Positions 10,384 through 19,278 of a stretch of 64,000 nucleotides of DNA are shown here, in pieces; positions within the stretch are counted from its first letter, which is position 1, and each line of letters opens with the position of its first letter. The stretch lies in contig NZ_QNVJ01000009.1 in the NCBI RefSeq assembly GCF_003350345.1, forward strand, positions 1-64,000, written 5' to 3'. Origin of the DNA: Alkalilacustris brevis (lineage in GTDB: Bacteria; Pseudomonadota; Alphaproteobacteria; Rhodobacterales; Rhodobacteraceae). The notes beneath the pieces are model-generated. The model was not told the DNA's origin. It worked only from the letters and a program-made list of their open reading frames with translations, and did not search any database. The position numbers and the translations under genes are program-made.

Positions 10384-11106
10384 ATGACCGACACTCCCCC
10401 CGTGCCCGACAACGAGGATGCCGCCCCCGCAAACACGGCGACCGAGAGCGGCGAAGCCGAACGCCCGCTCTTTGCCGCGCCCCCGATGGGCGAGCAGGAG
10501 CGCATGGTCGAGGCGATCCTATTCGCCAGCGCCGATCCGGTCAGCGTGGCCGATCTGGCGGCGCGGATGCCGCATGGCTGCGACCCGGCCGAGGCGCTGG
10601 TGCATCTCGAGCGCCGCTATCAGGGGCGGGGGGTGAACCTGGTGCGGGTCGGCGATGCCTGGGCGATGCGCACCGCGCCCGATCTGGGATTCCTGATGAC
10701 GCATGAGCGGGTCGAGACGCGCAAGCTGTCGCGCGCGGCGATCGAGACGCTGGCGATCATCGCCTATCACCAGCCTGTCACCCGCGCCGAGATCGAGGAG
10801 ATTCGCGGTGTCGCGGTCAGCCGTGGCACCATCGACCAGTTGATGGAACTGGACTGGATACGCTTCGGCCGCCGACGCATGACGCCGGGCCGCCCGGTGA
10901 CCTATCTGGTCACGCAGGAATTCCTGGACCATTTCGGGCTGGAAAGCGCGCGCGACCTGCCGGGGCTGTCCGAGTTGCGCGCCGCCGGGCTTCTGGAAAG
11001 CCGCCCCGGTCCGGCAAGTGACATGCCCGGCACAGCCGGTACCGACGAGGACGAGGAGGCCGCCGACGCCCCCGAGCGCGGGCAGAGCGAGCTTTTCGAG
11101 GATTGA
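10384..11106 (+). CDS. scpB: Segregation and condensation protein B
   Basis: Partner of ScpA in the condensin complex, 240 residues with two winged-helix domains: MVEAILFASADPVSVADLA (from about residue 40) and the very conserved LSRAAIETLAIIAYHQPVTRAEIEEIRG stretch. An acidic, low-complexity N-terminus (about 35 residues) and C-terminus flank the core. ATG 10384 is preferred over the in-frame upstream one inside scpA. In relatives I recall tatABC following; here the strand switches to dcd. Confidence 0.93.
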   Translation: MTDTPPVPDNEDAAPANTATESGEAERPLFAAPPMGEQERMVEAILFASADPVSVADLAARMPHGCDPAEALVHLERRYQGRGVNLVRVGDAWAMRTAPDLGFLMTHERVETRKLSRAAIETLAIIAYHQPVTRAEIEEIRGVAVSRGTIDQLMELDWIRFGRRRMTPGRPVTYLVTQEFLDHFGLESARDLPGLSELRAAGLLESRPGPASDMPGTAGTDEDEEAADAPERGQSELFED

Positions 11107-11180
11107 TCGGCAGGGCCGCCCTGTGCGAGGCTGACGCGTGCGCGCCCCGGCGCGCGGTGAAATCAAGCCGAGGTATTGCT

Positions 11181-11318
11181 GTGAATGCGGCGCGATTGAT
11201 GACGATGATCCTGCGTATCCTGATGCGGCGCGGCCTGCGCGGCGCGCTGCGCCGGAGAATGCGGGGGGCCGGTGCCGGCAGACTTCCCGGGCGTCGCCCG
11301 CCGCGCGGGCGCGGCTGA
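11181..11318 (+). CDS. Possible very small basic protein
   Basis: A 45-residue frame starting at GTG 11181 with GAGG 8 nt upstream. It reads like the short Arg-rich proteins with a hydrophobic MILRIL segment that Rhodobacterales often carry, but the second half is simple GRR/PPRGRG sequence and could be chance translation of GC-rich DNA. An internal ATG at 11199 is an alternative start. Not recognised; no function assigned. Confidence 0.3.
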   Translation: MNAARLMTMILRILMRRGLRGALRRRMRGAGAGRLPGRRPPRGRG

Positions 11319-11376
11319 TCCGGCAAGGGCGATGCTTCAAGTGCCTGTCGGGCCTCGCGCTCCTGGCCGGTTGCGG

Positions 11377-11412
11377 ATGCCTCCGGCGGGGATATTTTGA
11401 CCAAGAAGAAGG
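11377..11412 (+). repeat. Dispersed GGATATTT element, copy a (AAGAAGAAGG subtype)
   Basis: Reads ATGCCTCCGGCGGGGATA then TTTTGACCAAGAAGAAGG. Same architecture as the other copies: a CCTCCGGC arm, GGATATTT core and an AAGAAGAAGG end. It follows scpB in scpB direction and faces the end of dcd. Confidence 0.8.
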
Positions 11413-11441
11413 CAGGGCGGCGCGGTGCTACGCGGGCGGGT

Positions 11442-12542
11442 TCAGCCCGCGCGGAAATGCTTGGACAGCTTCAGCCCCTGGCCCTGGTAATGCGAGGCGA
11501 TGCCCGCGCCATAGAGCGTGTCGGGCCTGTCGGCCATGCGTTCATAGACCAGCCGGCCCACGACCTGGCCGTGTTCGAGCACGAAGGGGGCTTCGTGGCA
11601 GCGCACCTCCAGCACCCCGCGCGCGCCCGCGCCGCCCTCGGCCGCGTGGCCGAAGCCGGGGTCGAAGAAGCCGGCGTAATGGACGCGGAACTCGCCCACC
11701 ATGGCCAGATAGGGCGCCATTTCGGCGGCGTAGTCGGGCGGGATATGCACCGCCTCGCGGCTGACGAGGATGTAGAAGGCGCCGGGGTCGAGCACCAGCC
11801 GGCCCTGGCGGCTGCGCAGTTCCTCCCAGTAATCGGCGGGGTCGTAATGGTTTATCCGGTCGAGGTCGATCACGCCGGCATGGGGTTTGGCGCGATAGCC
11901 GAGCAGGTCGCCTGCCTCGGGGCGCAGGCCCACGGAAAAGCCCAGCCCCTGCGAGATTACTGCCTCGCCGCTGACCAGGGTGTCGCGCGCGTGCAGCGCG
12001 GCGAGTTCGGCATCGTCGAGGACTGCCTTGCCGCGGCGAAAGCGGATCTGGTTGAGCCGCATCCCCGGACGCACCAACACCGAAAACGAGCGCGGGCAGA
12101 TCTCGGCATAAAGCGGGCCGCGATAGCCGGGCGCGACGCGGTCGAACTCGGTGCCGCCATCGGTGATGACGCGGGTGAGCAGGTCGAGCCGCCCGGTCGA
12201 GCTCTTGGCGTTGGCGACGGCCTCGACCCCGTCACCCAGCGCCAGGCTTTCGGCCAGCGGCACGACATAGACGCAGCCCTTTTCCAGCACCGCGCCGGAG
12301 CGCAGGTCCATCCGGTGCATTTCGAATTCGGAAAGCCGGTCGGCCACGTTCTTGCCGGCGCCGCTGAGGAACGAGGCGCGCACCCGGTAAGCCACATTGC
12401 CCAGCCGCAGATCAAGGCTGGCGGGTTGCACCTGATCGGGCAGGATGGCGGGGGCGGCGGTGATCTGGCCCGCAGCGATCAGGTCTCGCAGGCCTTGTGC
12501 CGGGAGAACGCCGATGCCTGTCTGTGCTGCTGTCTGTGCCAT
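11442..12542 (-). CDS. dcd: dCTP deaminase, double-length alphaproteobacterial type
   Basis: 366 residues, about twice the length of E. coli Dcd (193). The N-terminal half has the dUTPase/Dcd motifs SSTGRLDLLTRVITDGG, GYRGPLYAEI and PGMRLNQIRF; the C-terminal half repeats the fold with VGEFRVHYAGFFDPGFG and GVLEVRCHEAPF. This tandem form is what I recall being annotated as 2-prime-deoxycytidine 5-prime-triphosphate deaminase in alphaproteobacteria. It would make dUTP from dCTP for thymidylate synthesis. Whether one or both halves are catalytic cannot be told here. ATG 12542 (MAQTAAQT) is chosen over an upstream in-frame codon inside the gap to tRNA-Pro. Confidence 0.88.
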   Translation of the reverse strand: MAQTAAQTGIGVLPAQGLRDLIAAGQITAAPAILPDQVQPASLDLRLGNVAYRVRASFLSGAGKNVADRLSEFEMHRMDLRSGAVLEKGCVYVVPLAESLALGDGVEAVANAKSSTGRLDLLTRVITDGGTEFDRVAPGYRGPLYAEICPRSFSVLVRPGMRLNQIRFRRGKAVLDDAELAALHARDTLVSGEAVISQGLGFSVGLRPEAGDLLGYRAKPHAGVIDLDRINHYDPADYWEELRSRQGRLVLDPGAFYILVSREAVHIPPDYAAEMAPYLAMVGEFRVHYAGFFDPGFGHAAEGGAGARGVLEVRCHEAPFVLEHGQVVGRLVYERMADRPDTLYGAGIASHYQGQGLKLSKHFRAG

Positions 12543-12629
12543 TGCGCTGTTTCCCGTTCCCACGCTGTCAGGTCGCGCGATACACAAACGCCCGCGCCGA
12601 CACGGGGGCCGGGGCGGGCGTGTTGAGAA

Positions 12630-12707
12630 TGGTCGGGCTGGCGAGATTCGAACTCACGACCTTCCGTCCCCCAGACGGACGCGCTAACCAGACTGCGCCA
12701 CAGCCCG
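12630..12707 (-). tRNA. tRNA-Pro (anticodon GGG), CCA encoded
   Basis: Read on the minus strand: acceptor arms CGGGCTG and CAGCCCG pair over 7 bp, D-stem GCGC/GCGC, anticodon stem TCCGT/ACGGA around loop CTGGGGG (anticodon GGG), T-stem GTGAG/CTCGC with TTCGAAT loop, discriminator A and encoded CCA. It lies just downstream of merR in the same direction. Confidence 0.95.
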
Positions 12708-12769
12708 ACGCGGCAGAGTGATAACCGATCTGCGCGCAGGGGCAAGGGTGAAATCGCATCTTTTCCGGC

Positions 12770-13687
12770 TCAGTCTGGGATCGAGGCACAGGCCTTGGCG
12801 AGACGGGCGTGCAGGCGGCGCATCCGCTCGAGCGTGGCGTGCAGGGCCTCGCTCCGGGCGCGGGCGGGCAGCGGGCGCATCGCGCGTAGACGGCTGGCGG
12901 GCAGGGGGCCAGACGCAGGATCTGACGCGGGCGTGGCGGGCGGTGCTGATGGGGCGGGGGAGAGGCCACCGGATTTGCTGTCGGGCGGCGGCGTGGCGGT
13001 TTTCCGGGCGCGGGCCGGCGGCCCGTCAGCGGCCGGAGCAGGGGCCGTGTCGGAGGGCGTGGCGCCGTCGGGGGCCGATGATTCGCCGGAATCCAGTTGC
13101 CGTGGGGTAGCGTCGGCTGCTGCACCGGCGCCTGTGGCAGATGCGGCCCCGCCGGGCCGTTCCGGCGTGAAGGGGAACGTCTGCTGCGCTGTCTGTTCGG
13201 CGTCCTGCGCGGGCTTTGGGGGCTCGTTGGAGCCAGCGCCAGATTCGGTATCGGCTGCCGGGGTTTGTTCATCGGGCGCGGGGGGCTCGGCGGCGGGGCG
13301 GGCGCGCTGCGCCTCGGGCTGCGGCTGTGGCGCGCCGGTGGCCGGAGCTGGCGCGTCGCCGCGTGCGTCGGGCGTGCCTGCCCCTTCGGCGCTGCCTCCG
13401 TCCGCGCCCACGGGAAGGGTGCCCAGCGAGGCCACATGCTTTACACCCTGTTCACGCAGGAGTTTTTGCACCCCGCGGATGGTCATGCCATCCTCGTGCA
13501 GAAGTTGCTTGATCCCGGCGAGAAGCTCCAGATCCGACGGGCGGTAATAGCGCCGCCCCCCGGCCCGCTTGACCGGCTTGAGCTGGGTGAACTTGCTTTC
13601 CCAGAAGCGCAGCACATGCGGGGGGGTCTCGAGGATATCGGAGACTTCCGAGATGGTGCGGAACGCCTCGGGCGCCTTGCTGCCCAT
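12770..13687 (-). CDS. MerR-family transcriptional regulator with long disordered tail
   Basis: 305 residues. The first 75 form a MerR-type winged helix ([25 protein letters not shown], then [21 protein letters not shown]). The middle 180 residues are Ala/Pro/Gly-rich and probably disordered; a short basic helix ([18 protein letters not shown]) closes the protein. There is no cysteine-based effector site, so the inducer is unknown. It starts 5 bp after the ihfA stop, and the pair ihfA-merR upstream of tRNA-Pro is a layout I recall in Rhodobacterales. Confidence 0.85.
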   Translation of the reverse strand: MGSKAPEAFRTISEVSDILETPPHVLRFWESKFTQLKPVKRAGGRRYYRPSDLELLAGIKQLLHEDGMTIRGVQKLLREQGVKHVASLGTLPVGADGGSAEGAGTPDARGDAPAPATGAPQPQPEAQRARPAAEPPAPDEQTPAADTESGAGSNEPPKPAQDAEQTAQQTFPFTPERPGGAASATGAGAAADATPRQLDSGESSAPDGATPSDTAPAPAADGPPARARKTATPPPDSKSGGLSPAPSAPPATPASDPASGPLPASRLRAMRPLPARARSEALHATLERMRRLHARLAKACASIPD

Positions 13688-13692
13688 GTGGC

Positions 13693-13995
13693 TCAGCTCC
13701 TGTTGCCGCGCGCCACACGCTCCTTCATCAGATGCGAGGGGCGGAAACTCAGCACGCGGCGGGGGTGAATGGGCACCTCTTCGCCGGTCTTCGGATTGCG
13801 GCCCACGCGGGGGCCCTTGTCGCGCACGCTGAACGTGCCGAAAGACGAGATCTTCACCGTCTCGCCCGCGACAAGCGCATCCGAGATGTGTTGAAGCACA
13901 CTCTCGACCAGCTGGGCGGATTCATTGCGCGAAAGGCCTACTTCGCGAAACACCGCTTCGCTCAGATCCATGCGCGTCAGCGTCTTTTCGGCCAT
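13693..13995 (-). CDS. ihfA: Integration host factor alpha subunit
   Basis: 100-residue nucleoid protein of the HU/IHF family that bends DNA as a heterodimer with IhfB. Diagnostic stretches are [31 protein letters not shown] and the beta-arm [15 protein letters not shown] 13995 (MAEKTLTR) is preceded by GGGGGA at a good distance and gives the family length; an upstream in-frame ATG at 14076 would add 27 residues not seen in relatives. Confidence 0.95.
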   Translation of the reverse strand: MAEKTLTRMDLSEAVFREVGLSRNESAQLVESVLQHISDALVAGETVKISSFGTFSVRDKGPRVGRNPKTGEEVPIHPRRVLSFRPSHLMKERVARGNRS

Positions 13996-14127
13996 CACGT
14001 CCCCCTGCATTTTTGCCAAAGCATCGGCGAATTGATTTTCCGAGTCAATATCAGGGTGTTGGAAAGCGGATTTCATGTGCGGTTCTGGCGTGTTTTCGCC
14101 TGTGGCGATGCCCGGGCGGGGTGGCTA

Positions 14128-15102
14128 TCACCAGCGCAGCACCACCGCGCCCCAGGCCAGCCCGCCGCCGATTGCCTCGGCCAGAACCAGATCGCCCTGC
14201 TTGAGCTTGCCCTCGGCCTTGCCAACCGACATCGCCAGCGGGATCGACGCGGCGGAGGTGTTGCCGTGGTCCTGCACGGTGACCACCACGCGCTCCATCG
14301 GCAGGCCCAGCTTGGTGGCGGTGGCGCGGATGATGCGCAGATTGGCCTGATGCGGCACGACCCAGTCGAGATCGGCGCTTTCCAGCCCGGCCTTGGCGAG
14401 GGCGCGCTCGGCGGTGGCGGCCAGCTTCTCGACCGCGTGGCGGAAGACCTCCTTGCCCTGCATCCGCAGATGTCCGGCGGTGCCGGTGCGTGACACCCCG
14501 CCATCGACATAGAGCGCTTCGCGGTGGCGACCGTCGGAATGGAGGTCGGTCGAAAGTATGCCGCGATCATTGATGTTGCCCGCGCCTTCGGCGGCTTCCA
14601 GCACCACCGCCCCGGCCCCGTCGCCGAACAGCACGCAGGTGGAGCGGTCCGACCAGTCCATGATCCGGCTGAAGGTTTCGGCGCCGATCACCAGCACCCG
14701 GCGCGACTGCCCCGAGCGGATCAGCGCATCGGCATTGGACAGCGCATAGATGAAGCCCGCGCAAACCGCCTGCACATCGAAGGCGAAACCGCGTGTCATA
14801 CCCAGCGCGGCCTGAACCTGCGTGGCGACCGAGGGGAAGGTGTAATCGGGGGTCGAGGTGGCGAGGATCAGCGTGTCCAGATCGTCGGCTTCAAGCCCGG
14901 CATCGGCCAGGGCACGCTGCGCGGCCTTCAGGGCGAGGTCGGATGTATACTCGCCCTCCGCCGCGAAATGCCGCCGCTCGATCCCGGTGCGGCTGCGGAT
15001 CCACTCGTCCGAGGTTTCGAGCGTCTTCTCGAATTCGCTGTTGGGAACCACCCGTTCGGGCAGATAGTGCCCGACGCCCCTGACTACGGCGCGTGTAATC
15101 AT
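14128..15102 (-). CDS. fabH: 3-oxoacyl-ACP synthase III (FabH)
   Basis: 324-residue initiating condensing enzyme of type II fatty acid synthesis, joining acetyl-CoA with malonyl-ACP. The catalytic triad is visible: C114 in VQAVCAGF, H251 in VVPHQAN and N281 in DHGNTSAAS; the C-terminal [13 protein letters not shown] closure is typical. The ATG overlaps the plsX stop by 4 bp, making it coupled to the phospholipid enzyme. Confidence 0.97.
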   Translation of the reverse strand: MITRAVVRGVGHYLPERVVPNSEFEKTLETSDEWIRSRTGIERRHFAAEGEYTSDLALKAAQRALADAGLEADDLDTLILATSTPDYTFPSVATQVQAALGMTRGFAFDVQAVCAGFIYALSNADALIRSGQSRRVLVIGAETFSRIMDWSDRSTCVLFGDGAGAVVLEAAEGAGNINDRGILSTDLHSDGRHREALYVDGGVSRTGTAGHLRMQGKEVFRHAVEKLAATAERALAKAGLESADLDWVVPHQANLRIIRATATKLGLPMERVVVTVQDHGNTSAASIPLAMSVGKAEGKLKQGDLVLAEAIGGGLAWGAVVLRW

Positions 15103-16214
15103 GCCTTGTTACCATCTCCCTGGTCGGGTTCGCCGGATTGCCCGGCATCCTGACCGGGTGCCGCGGCGGATGCAACCCGTGCCGCCAGCCGTTCCTGAAA
15201 GCCCGAGCGTGCAAGCTGGAAGGCCAGTTTCAGTGCCGCCGAAACGCCCGTGGCATCGGCCGCGCCATGCGATTTGACCACCGTGCCGTTCAGCCCCAGA
15301 AACACCCCGCCATTGACGCGGCGCGGGTCGATCCGCTTTTGCAGCCGCTTGAGCGAGCTGAGCGCCAGCAGTGCCGCGATTCGGCTTAGCGGTGTCTTGC
15401 GGAAGGCGTCAGAGAGGAAGGCGCGGATCAGCATTGCTGTGCCTTCGCCTGTCTTGAGCGCGACATTGCCGGTGAAACCGTCGGTAACGACCACATCGAC
15501 CCGGTCGGAGGGGATGTCGCCGCCCTCGACGAAGCCGACGAAGGTGAAGCCGCCCGCCTCGGCGGCCTGGGCGATCAGTTCGTGCGCGGCCTTCAACTCG
15601 GCCCGGCCCTTGTGTTCTTCGGTGCCGACATTGAGCAGGCCCACGCGCGGGCTGGCCAGTTCCAGGCCGTTGCGGGCATAGGCGGCGCCCATCAGCGCGT
15701 ATTGCAGCAGGTCTTCGGCATCGGCACGCACATCGGCGCCCACATCGAGCATCACGTTGAAGCCCTGGGTGTTGCGCGAGGGCCATAGGCAGGCGATGGC
15801 GGGGCGGTTGATCCCCGGCAGCTTGCGCAGCCGGATCATCGAGACCGCCATCAGCGCCCCGGTATTGCCGCATGAGACAGCAACCGTCGCCTCGCCGTCG
15901 CGCACCGATTCGAGCGCTGACCACATCGAGGTCGCCTGACCGTTGCGCATCACCTGGGCGGGCTTGTCATCCATCGCCACGATCTCGGCGGCATGACGGA
16001 TCTCGCAGCGGCCCTTCAGCTCGGCGCGGCGTTCGACCAGCGGGCGCAACACCGCCTCGTCGCCATGCAGGATGAAGGCGATCTCGGGGTTCTTCTGCGC
16101 AGAAATGACAAGCCCGGCGACAATCGTCTCCGGGCCCTGGTCGCTTCCCATGGCATCGACCGAAATCACGATGCGCCCGTCGTTCTGGTGTGTGTTGTCG
16201 GGGGACGTCATCAT
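15099..16214 (-). CDS. plsX: Phosphate acyltransferase PlsX
   Basis: 371 residues; converts acyl-ACP to acyl-phosphate for phospholipid synthesis, peripheral to the membrane. Diagnostic segments are [13 protein letters not shown] near the start, [22 protein letters not shown] and [17 protein letters not shown]. Two adjacent ATG codons (16214 and 16211) are possible starts without a clear ribosome binding site. It sits 28 bp after rpmF and overlaps fabH, the usual rpmF-plsX-fabH order. Confidence 0.95.
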   Translation of the reverse strand: MMTSPDNTHQNDGRIVISVDAMGSDQGPETIVAGLVISAQKNPEIAFILHGDEAVLRPLVERRAELKGRCEIRHAAEIVAMDDKPAQVMRNGQATSMWSALESVRDGEATVAVSCGNTGALMAVSMIRLRKLPGINRPAIACLWPSRNTQGFNVMLDVGADVRADAEDLLQYALMGAAYARNGLELASPRVGLLNVGTEEHKGRAELKAAHELIAQAAEAGGFTFVGFVEGGDIPSDRVDVVVTDGFTGNVALKTGEGTAMLIRAFLSDAFRKTPLSRIAALLALSSLKRLQKRIDPRRVNGGVFLGLNGTVVKSHGAADATGVSAALKLAFQLARSGFQERLAARVASAAAPGQDAGQSGEPDQGDGNKA

Positions 16215-16242
16215 GAACCGGGCTGCCTGCTGCTGAGAGTGA

Positions 16243-16449
16243 TCAGGCCGCGTCGTCTTCCAGATCGACCTCGTCGGCCTGCGCCACGACCTCGCGGTTG
16301 TCATACCAGCCACAGGAGGGGCAGACGTGATGCGGGCGCTTCAACTCGCCGCAGTTGCCGCATTCGTTGGGGTTGGTGGCCACCAGCGAGTCATGCGCGC
16401 GGCGCATGTTGCGGCGGGAGCGGGTTACCTTGTTCTGCTGAACAGCCAT
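16243..16449 (-). CDS. rpmF: 50S ribosomal protein L32
   Basis: 68 residues: basic N-terminus ([20 protein letters not shown]), then the four-cysteine zinc ribbon [18 protein letters not shown], and an acidic tail. Presence of all four cysteines marks the zinc-binding form. Linked to yceD and plsX as in most proteobacteria. Confidence 0.97.
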   Translation of the reverse strand: MAVQQNKVTRSRRNMRRAHDSLVATNPNECGNCGELKRPHHVCPSCGWYDNREVVAQADEVDLEDDAA

Positions 16450-16661
16450 GTTCGTGTCCTCGGGGTTGCCTTGCAGGGGCGCGCGGCGGGGCCGCGGCGC
16501 GGAGATTCTACTTCGATCGGGCAGGCCTTTACACGCAACCGGCGCGGCATCCAACCCTTGGCATCGAACGAGAGCGCGAAAATACTGCGAAACTGCGCGT
16601 ATGCAAGGGGTATTCGGTGGCCTTTTCCAATGGGGCAGGGCGCCGCGGCGGGCGCAGCCGG

Positions 16662-17249
16662 TCACTCGCCCTGTCCGTCCTTGTCGCCGCTCAGCTTGTC
16701 ACGCAGTTGCGCAAGGCCCGCCAGGGGGCGGGTATCCTCGTCGCGCAGGGGGGGCTTGCCCGGCTTGGTGAAGACCGCCTCGCCCAGTTCGGCACCCTCG
16801 GCGCGCGGAAAGGGGGGCAGTGCCAGCGCCAGCGCCTCGATCATCACCGCGCCGGGGTCGATCACCTCGGCAAGGGGTTCGGCATCGGCATCCTCGGGCA
16901 TTTCCGACTCACCCTCTTCGACGGTGGGCATGTCGCGCAGATAGCGGCGCACCACCTCTTCCTCGATGCGAGTCGTCACCTGCGCCAGCGTCACGCTGCA
17001 GGGCTGCACCACGGTCGCCCCGAGATGGGCGTGCAATTCCCAGCTTCCGCCGGGGGCGGGGGTGATCTGCCCCGCGAAACGCAGCTTGCGCAGCTTGTCG
17101 ATGCCGAGAAACCCGGCCAGCACGGCGCAATCCTCGGCACCCGGCGCGATCTCGAACGGGGTAGGGGCGTTGCGCGGCAGGCGCACCACGCGCAGTGGTT
17201 TCGCGCCCGGCACCAGCGCGGGGCTGTGGGCGCTCTTGTCCTCGGTCAT
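16662..17249 (-). CDS. yceD: YceD/DUF177 family protein
   Basis: 195 residues; the family works with the large-subunit rRNA or ribosome and is usually cotranscribed with rpmF, as here. Seen: a beta-rich core with [22 protein letters not shown], then an acidic stretch ([15 protein letters not shown]), [20 protein letters not shown], and a short basic/acidic tail. AGGAGG 8 nt upstream fixes ATG 17249. It is divergent from the bamE-like gene over 97 bp. The role follows the family and its linkage; nothing catalytic is visible. Confidence 0.88.
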   Translation of the reverse strand: MTEDKSAHSPALVPGAKPLRVVRLPRNAPTPFEIAPGAEDCAVLAGFLGIDKLRKLRFAGQITPAPGGSWELHAHLGATVVQPCSVTLAQVTTRIEEEVVRRYLRDMPTVEEGESEMPEDADAEPLAEVIDPGAVMIEALALALPPFPRAEGAELGEAVFTKPGKPPLRDEDTRPLAGLAQLRDKLSGDKDGQGE

Positions 17250-17346
17250 TGGCGGAGCCTCCTGTGCGGACGTTCCTTTCTTGAACAGTCGCCATTCCTT
17301 CTGTAAGCCGGATACGTGGCTTGATGCGGCAAGACAAGGGGTCGGT

Positions 17347-17847
17347 ATGGGGGGCGGCATGGCAAAACGCGTGGCCAGTCATGGCAGCGATCGGGCTGGG
17401 CGGCTCGTTCTCGGGCTGCGTGCGGGGCTGGCGGCACTGCTGATGGTGGCCCTTGCGGGGTGTGCCACGCAGGTGCGTCACCACGGCTACGCCCCCGATG
17501 ATCGGGCCCTTGCCGAAGTCGACGTTGGCCGCCACAGCCGCGACGATGTCGCCGACCTCGTGGGCCGCCCCGGTTCGACCGGGCTGATGCGCGACAGCGG
17601 CTGGTATTACGTGGCCTCTAAGCGCGAACATTTCGCCTATCGCGCCCCGGTCGAGACTGACCGCGAAGTGGTTGCCATCAGCTTCGACCAGGGCGGGCGC
17701 GTCAGCAATATCGAGCGTTTCGGCCTGGAGAACGGCGAGGTGGTCGCCCTGTCGCGCCGCGTCACCGACAGCCAGATCACCGGCACCACGCTGATCGCGC
17801 AGATCTTCCGCAACATCGGCAACTTCACCGCCGGTCAGTTCTTCTGA
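17347..17847 (+). CDS. bamE: BamE/SmpA-OmlA lipoprotein
   Basis: 166 residues. A signal peptide ends in the lipobox VALAGC with C39 as lipidated residue; the mature part has the SmpA/OmlA fold (VGRHSRDDVADLVGRPGSTG, then SGWYYVASKREHFAYRAP and VVAISFDQGGRV). BamE is a non-essential partner of the BAM complex that inserts outer-membrane barrels. ATG 17347 has AAGGGG upstream; ATG 17359 (MAKR) is an in-frame alternative with the same lipobox. Confidence 0.88.
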   Translation: MGGGMAKRVASHGSDRAGRLVLGLRAGLAALLMVALAGCATQVRHHGYAPDDRALAEVDVGRHSRDDVADLVGRPGSTGLMRDSGWYYVASKREHFAYRAPVETDREVVAISFDQGGRVSNIERFGLENGEVVALSRRVTDSQITGTTLIAQIFRNIGNFTAGQFF

Positions 17848-17892
17848 TCCGGGCGCGCCTTGCGCGCGACCGTGGCCGCGCGCGCGGTGCTT

Positions 17893-18312
17893 TCAGCGCT
17901 CCGCCGCTGGCTCGAATTCCAGTGCCACGCCGTTGATGCAGTAGCGCAGCCCGGTGGGTTTCGGCCCGTCGGGAAAGACATGGCCGAGATGCGCCTTGCA
18001 ACGCGCGCAATGCACTTCGGTGCGGCGCTGGAACAGGCTGTCATCCGTCTGCTCTCCCACGGCCCGCGCGTCGATCGGCGCATGGAACGAGGGCCAGCCG
18101 CTGCCCGAGTCGTATTTCGTGGCCTTGTCGAACAGCGCGGCGCCGCAGCATATGCAGCGAAACACGCCCGGCCCGGCAGGAAATCCGGGGTGGCTGAAGG
18201 CGCGTTCGGTGGCGTGGCAGCGGGTCACGCGATAGGTCTCTGCGGGCAGGATCTGCTGCCACTCCTCATCGCTGCGCGCGGCGGGGTCCGAGGGGGTGGG
18301 GCGGGTGTTCAT
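17893..18312 (-). CDS. msrB: Peptide-methionine (R)-S-oxide reductase MsrB
   Basis: 139-residue repair enzyme for methionine-R-sulfoxide. Zinc cysteines C53, C56, C102 and C105 sit in two CxxC pairs, and C125 in GLRYCINGVAL is the catalytic selenocysteine-equivalent position. GSGWPSF and HLGHVFPDG are family signatures. No signal peptide, so cytoplasmic. Convergent with the bamE-like gene and divergent from olsB. Confidence 0.95.
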   Translation of the reverse strand: MNTRPTPSDPAARSDEEWQQILPAETYRVTRCHATERAFSHPGFPAGPGVFRCICCGAALFDKATKYDSGSGWPSFHAPIDARAVGEQTDDSLFQRRTEVHCARCKAHLGHVFPDGPKPTGLRYCINGVALEFEPAAER

Positions 18313-18352
18313 CGGGCTGACTCCGTCATACTTGTGTCATCTCTTGGGTGCA

Positions 18353-18378
18353 GTCTTGCGTGCCCGTCTTGCGTGCCG
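18353..18378. repeat. Two tandem copies of a 13-bp unit
   Basis: GTCTTGCGTGCCC is followed directly by GTCTTGCGTGCCG in the divergent region between msrB and olsB. Likely a chance duplication within a promoter region; a bound regulator is possible. Confidence 0.4.
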
Positions 18379-18441
18379 GGGGCTTGCCAAGCATACTTAT
18401 GCCGTTGCGACCCACCGCCAAGCCCCTAAGGGAGGTTGCAG

Positions 18442-19236
18442 ATGCCCAGCCTGAGCATGGGGCGTTACCGTGCCCGTTTCGGCACCAGCGCGCAAGACAT
18501 CGACACGGCGCGCAGATTGCGTCACGCGGCGTTCATCGCGGCGCGCTCAGGGGGCGCGGAGGGCGCCGCCGCCGGGCGCGATGGCGACGCGCTCGATTCG
18601 CGCTGCCGTCATGTGCTGGTCGAAGAGGCCGCAACCGGCGCGCTGGTCTGCTGCTTTCGCGTGCTGGACCTGCCGCGGGGCACGGCAATCGGATCCAGCT
18701 ATTCGGCACAATTCTACGATCTGTCGCGGCTTGGCGCCTATCCGGGCCGCATTCTCGAGATCGGCCGCTTCTGTATCGACCCGGCCCGAACCGACCCCGA
18801 CATCCTGCGCATGGCCTGGGCCTTTCTGACCCGTCTGGTCGATGCGCAGGGCATAGAGCTTCTGATCGGCTGTTCCTCGTTCGAGGGCACCGACCCGGCG
18901 CGCTATGCGGCGGCCTTCGGGCTGCTGCGCGCCCGGCACCTGGCGCCGCCGCGCTGGCGCCCGGCTGGGCGGGCACCCGAGCGGGTGCGGTTCGATGCGC
19001 TGCCCGGCGCCGATGATCCGCCCGACACCCGCCGCGCCCTGCGCGAGCTGCCGCCCTTGCTGCGCAGTTATCTAACGCTGGGCGGCTGGGTTTCGGACCA
19101 TGCGGTGATCGACCGGCAGCTTGATACGCTGCATGTCTTCACCGGGCTTGAAATCCGCGCCATTCCGCCCGCGCGTGCCCGGCTGATGCGCGCCGTGGCC
19201 CGGAGCGGGCGCGCAGTGGTGCCCGTCTCGCCGTAA
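18442..19236 (+). CDS. olsB: L-ornithine N-alpha-acyltransferase, OlsB-like GNAT
   Basis: 264 residues with a GNAT fold of the type that transfers a 3-hydroxyacyl chain from ACP to ornithine, the first step to the phosphate-free ornithine lipids. Recognised by RLRHAAFI, then LEIGRFCIDPARTDPDILRMAW and LLIGCSSFEGTDPARY. GGAGG stands 6 nt before ATG 18442. In many relatives the O-acyltransferase olsA follows; here an ABC-F ATPase follows, so olsA must be elsewhere or absent. The substrate is inferred from the family. Confidence 0.8.
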   Translation: MPSLSMGRYRARFGTSAQDIDTARRLRHAAFIAARSGGAEGAAAGRDGDALDSRCRHVLVEEAATGALVCCFRVLDLPRGTAIGSSYSAQFYDLSRLGAYPGRILEIGRFCIDPARTDPDILRMAWAFLTRLVDAQGIELLIGCSSFEGTDPARYAAAFGLLRARHLAPPRWRPAGRAPERVRFDALPGADDPPDTRRALRELPPLLRSYLTLGGWVSDHAVIDRQLDTLHVFTGLEIRAIPPARARLMRAVARSGRAVVPVSP

Positions 19237-19278
19237 CCGGCGCTTGACCTCCGGGCGCGCCGGGGATAGCCCGCCGCC

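Larger units (their letters stand above)
11107..11441. other. Gap between convergent scpB and dcd
   Basis: Holds the doubtful 45-residue frame at 11181-11318 and the dispersed repeat copy a at 11377-11412. Nothing else is recognisable. Confidence 0.5.
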
